Shown: positions 63,823 to 64,000 of the stretch, one piece after another
Position numbering within the stretch: the stretch's first letter is position 1
Layout of the letters: each line of letters opens with the position of its first letter
Source of the DNA: Stieleria bergensis
Lineage (GTDB): Bacteria > Planctomycetota > Planctomycetia > Pirellulales > Pirellulaceae
Assembly (NCBI GenBank): GCA_007745635.1
Contig: CP036272.1
Span: forward strand, 6,687,566-6,751,565
Direction: 5' to 3'
DNA: 64,000 nt
Position numbers and translations under genes: made by a program
Notes under the pieces: model-generated
The model's database searches: none
What the model saw: only the letters and a program-made list of their open reading frames with translations
Told to the model about the DNA's origin: nothing

Positions 63823-64000
63823 GCGAATAGATCCAATACGGGCTCGCCTTTGTGGGCAACAGTGAACGGCCGACCGGTCGGACTGATGAGCTCCTGGCCG
63901 ATCGGAATCCCCAGTGCGTAAGCAATGGTGGCGTTGAAGTCGGGAATCGTCACTGGGTTCTCCACCACTTCTTCGCCGCCCGGGGAGGTTTTTCCGTAGA
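63819..64000 (-). CDS. DUF1501 protein, C-terminal end (partial)
   Basis: Only the last 59 residues are in the window, reading YGKTSPGGEEVVENPVTIPD, FNATIAYALGIPIGQELIS and PTGRPFTVAHKGEPVLDLFA, which is the typical C-terminus of planctomycete DUF1501 proteins (exported, Tat-signal, sulfatase-like fold). The rest lies beyond 64000. The TGA stop (63819-63821) overlaps the sulfatase ATG. Confidence 0.85.
   Translation of the reverse strand, partial: YGKTSPGGEEVVENPVTIPDFNATIAYALGIPIGQELISPTGRPFTVAHKGEPVLDLFA

Overview
This 64-kb window reads as chromosome of a planctomycete, most likely a Pirellulaceae relative of Rhodopirellula. The grounds are paired DUF1552 and DUF1587/1592/1588/1585 cytochrome-type genes, a DUF1501 gene, four sulfatase domains (two inside one giant polypeptide), DUF1080 domains, an ECF sigma factor with a FecR-type partner, and a transposase and small intergenic repeats of a kind I associate with Rhodopirellula. 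This is inferred from gene content; no rRNA or other marker gene is present. I noticed no tRNA, rRNA or CRISPR array.

Layout. (1) 153-11747, plus strand: a tight run of stress and carbohydrate genes: FloA-like flotillin, a GroEL paralogue, a small unknown, CsbD-like, YHS-like, BON-domain, a second small unknown, PTS enzyme I, then GH130 - GT4 glycosyltransferase - GH130. Several junctions overlap as ATGA, so this is probably one operon or two. (2) 11748-22572: an accessory patch built on one autonomous insertion element (12139-13913) and three internally deleted relatives (15991-16657, 19421-19907, 21529-22345). Between them lie an AbiEi/AbiEii module, a conserved hypothetical, a ParD-like/zeta-like toxin-antitoxin pair and a kinase-like gene whose 3' end was replaced by an element. 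(3) 22573-24890: a two-gene D-amino-acid operon (DUF1611/DgcN-like and an ornithine/alanine-type racemase), then about 1 kb of repeat-rich DNA. (4) 25860-36292: broken hydrolase genes, a 2594-residue secreted fusion (propeller, HEAT, cytochrome c, DUF1080, sulfatase, HEAT, DUF1080, sulfatase), and an ADP-ribosylglycohydrolase relic. (5) 36660-48815: two convergent DUF1552 + DUF1592 modules, one ending in a sulfatase, the other headed by ECF sigma and FecR genes. (6) 49119-50981: a membrane alpha/beta hydrolase of the Abhydrolase_9 type. (7) 51886-60744: the most interesting region, a candidate undescribed DNA-defence locus: an HNH endonuclease with an N-terminal domain like sulfur-binding type IV enzymes; a 1263-aa HIT-PLD-SF2 helicase-S24 fusion; then an overlapping operon of a GHKL (MORC/MutL-like) ATPase and two proteins I do not recognise. 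(8) 61549-64000, minus strand: a DUF1501 gene (partial) coupled to a sulfatase.

How they fit together. Region 1 looks like a general stress and beta-mannoside/storage-glycan cassette. Regions 4, 5 and 8 are the sulfated-polysaccharide and cytochrome machinery expected of marine planctomycetes. Regions 2 and 7 are accessory: mobile DNA, toxin-antitoxin and defence. Functions are assigned by reading motifs; no database search was possible.
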